A stretch of DNA of 64,000 nucleotides from Planctomycetota bacterium (lineage in GTDB: Bacteria > Planctomycetota > B15-G4 > SIAN01): the NCBI GenBank assembly GCA_016795285.1, contig JAEUIC010000001.1:62001-126000 (forward strand). The letters run 5' to 3'. The position numbers and the translations under genes are program-made. The notes beneath the pieces are model-generated. The model saw only the letters and a program-made list of their open reading frames with translations. It was not told the origin of the DNA and ran no database searches. Positions within the stretch are counted from its first letter, which is position 1. Every line of letters starts with the position of its first letter. Shown here one piece after another: positions 62,701-64,000 of the stretch.

Positions 62701-63782
62701 GGAGCGGCACGGTGCGCACGGGCGGACTGCTGGTGATCGGGCTGCTGGCGACGGCGGCGACGGCGCTGCTGCACGGCTGCGCGGCGGATGGCGCCGGCGG
62801 GGCGAGCGTGGCGAGCGGCGAGGAGCCGGTCGCGGCGCCGCTCGACGAGCCGCTGCCGTCGCAGGCGCCCTACGTCGTCGTGCTCGGCACCGCGCAGGAC
62901 GGCGGGCTGCCCCACCTCGGCTGCGAGCGCGACTGCTGCAGCGAGGCGCGACGCGATCCGGCGCGCGCGCGGCGGGTCACGTCGCTGCTCATGTGCGACC
63001 CGCGCGACGGGCGGCGCTGGCTGTTCGACTGCACGCCCGACCTGCGCGCGCAGATGGAGCTCGGGCGCGGCCATCCGGCGACGCGCGAGATGGAGGGGCC
63101 GCGGCCGCCGCTGCTCGACGGGCTCTTCCTGACGCACGCCCACATGGGCCACTACGGCGGGCTGCTCGAGCTCGGCCGCGAGGCGTACGCGGTGAAGGAG
63201 CTGCCGACCTTCGTGACGCCGCGCTTCGCCGCGTTCCTGCGCGCGAACGGGCCGTGGAAGCTGCTGGTGGAGGAGCAGCGGCTCATGCTGCGCGAGCTCG
63301 ACCCCGGCATCGTGATCGAGCTGGCGCCCGACCTGCGCGTGCGCTGCTTCCGGGTCCCCCACCGCGACGAGTTCTCCGACACGGTCGGCTTCCTCATCGA
63401 CGGGCCGAACCGCGACCTGCTCTACCTGCCCGACATCGACAAGTGGGAGGCGTTCGACGCGTGGACGCCGCCGGACGATCCCGCGAACGGCGGCATCCGG
63501 TCGATCGAGCAGGCGATCGCGGCGGTCGACATCGCGCTGATCGACGGCTGCTTCTTCGCCGACGGCGAGATCGCCGGCCGCAGCATGAAGGAGATCCCGC
63601 ACCCCTTCATCCGCGAGTCGCTCGAGCGGTTCGCCCCGCTGCCAGCCGCCGAACGCGAGAAGCTCTTCTTCACCCACCTGAACCACACCAACGCCGCCGC
63701 CACCGTCGACAGCCCCGCCTGGCAAGCCGTCGTCGGCGCCGGCATGCACGTCCTCGACGACGGCCGCACCTTCGGCCTCTGA
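62697..63782 (+). CDS. PqqB-like metallo-beta-lactamase-fold lipoprotein
   Basis: 361 residues. Start GTG 62697 overlaps the previous stop. A lipobox LLHGC follows the signal helix. VVLGTAQDGGLPHLGC near residue 60 and FFTHLNHTN near the end are close to PqqB signatures (VLGSxxGGxxPxxxC and THxNxTN). The metal site is LTHAHMGHYGG: HxHxGH, with Gly where the usual Asp of HxHxDH stands; a C-rich cluster CERDCCSE is also present. PqqB takes part in PQQ biosynthesis; no other pqq gene is here and this protein is exported, so a different hydrolase or oxygenase role is likely. Last gene of the operon. Confidence 0.8.
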   Translation: MRSGTVRTGGLLVIGLLATAATALLHGCAADGAGGASVASGEEPVAAPLDEPLPSQAPYVVVLGTAQDGGLPHLGCERDCCSEARRDPARARRVTSLLMCDPRDGRRWLFDCTPDLRAQMELGRGHPATREMEGPRPPLLDGLFLTHAHMGHYGGLLELGREAYAVKELPTFVTPRFAAFLRANGPWKLLVEEQRLMLRELDPGIVIELAPDLRVRCFRVPHRDEFSDTVGFLIDGPNRDLLYLPDIDKWEAFDAWTPPDDPANGGIRSIEQAIAAVDIALIDGCFFADGEIAGRSMKEIPHPFIRESLERFAPLPAAEREKLFFTHLNHTNAAATVDSPAWQAVVGAGMHVLDDGRTFGL

Positions 63783-63796
63783 GCCTCCCCACCGTC

Positions 63797-63843
63797 GGTG
63801 GCGGGGAGTTTCCATCTCGCTCGGTGCCGGGGAGTTTCCGTCC
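63797..63843 (+). repeat. tandem 21-nt repeat pair after the PqqB-like gene
   Basis: GGTGGCGGGGAGTTTCCATC(T) (63797-63817) and GGTGCCGGGGAGTTTCCGTC(C) (63823-63843) are 26 nt apart, the same period as at 41.2 kb. The second copy is identical over 21 nt to those copies read on the opposite strand. As at 41.2 kb, the pair follows a stop codon and has the same orientation relative to that gene. The rest of the window (to 64000) shows no convincing gene. Confidence 0.7.
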
Positions 63844-64000
63844 GGACCGTCGTCGTCAGACCGCGCCGGCAGGTGGCGCACGAAGCGCGCACGGCATCCC
63901 TCGCGCCGTCGTCTTGCGTCGTCGTCGCGCGTCGTCGTTGCGCACGAGCCCGCCGGAAGAAGATTCCGGCGCACCGGTGCATCTCGAGCTGCCGCGCGAG

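Noticed and set aside
62697..63782. A true PqqB in a PQQ pathway
   Set aside because: No pqqA, C, D or E is nearby, and the protein carries a lipobox signal.
63422..63982. Minus-strand 186-residue frame at the window end
   Set aside because: It overlaps the PqqB-like gene antisense and has an Arg/Ser/Ala shadow composition.
1..64000. tRNA or rRNA genes
   Set aside because: No TTCRA-type T-loop with matching arms or conserved rRNA stretch was noticed; a covariance search would be needed to be certain.

Overview
The window is about 70% GC or higher, densely coded, and carries no tRNA, rRNA, CRISPR or intact mobile element that I can see. The gene content points to a Planctomycetota-type, diderm bacterium. 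It has a paired DUF1592-family cytochrome protein and DUF1552 Tat protein, a PVC-type heme-binding propeller protein with a DUF1080-like tail, many FG-GAP (VCBS) secreted proteins, a large Ser/Thr kinase with repeats, an outer-membrane phospholipase A, and several lipoproteins. Many neighbouring genes are joined by ATGA or GTGA stop/start overlaps, which makes the operon structure easy to read. All calls come from reading motifs; no database search was run.

Layout. 1-3.4 kb: tail of an FG-GAP protein, pldA flanked by an inverted intergenic repeat, then a YCII/DGPF protein coupled to an ECF42-type sigma factor. 3.4-8.6 kb: operon of an M16-like protein without its metal site, the DUF1592 protein and the DUF1552 protein. 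8.6-10.1 kb (-): hybrid histidine kinase. 10.2-13.8 kb: very large secreted protein with a squalene-cyclase-like toroid and a discoidin-like end. 13.9-18.7 kb: duplicated-domain lipoprotein, ResB (Ccs1) and an extended CcsA, i.e. System II cytochrome c maturation. 19.3-19.7 kb: Gly-tailed RRM protein with a long leader and a clear terminator. 19.9-24.0 kb: LOG protein (-) and a divergent PVC heme protein.

24.2-31.4 kb is the most striking part. It is an overlapping operon of a membrane b-type cytochrome candidate, a 23-heme and a 16-heme c-type cytochrome, an outer-membrane beta-barrel and a ferredoxin-FAD-NAD(P)H oxidoreductase. Together these could carry electrons from the cytoplasm or quinone pool across the periplasm to or through the outer membrane. 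The upstream Ccs genes could supply the heme attachment.

31.4-36.8 kb: two secreted proteins on (-), one FG-GAP, and a divergent Deg-like serine protease. 36.9-43.5 kb: OPT transporter, sialate O-acetylesterase, YheT-type hydrolase, ABM protein and a small unknown. 43.5-49.6 kb: ATP-grasp-like protein, large helical secreted protein, YceI, a membrane protein and a Cys-rich secreted protein. 49.6-53.8 kb: kinase with TPRs and a methyltransferase (-). 54.1-63.8 kb: FG-GAP proteins and two operons diverging from a probable bidirectional promoter at 60.12 kb. One is a PDZ lipoprotein with two FG-GAP proteins. The other is a coiled-coil HlyD-like protein, a toroid protein and a PqqB-like lipoprotein. 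A tandem 21-nt repeat, perhaps insertion-sequence ends, lies just after genes at 41.2 and 63.8 kb.
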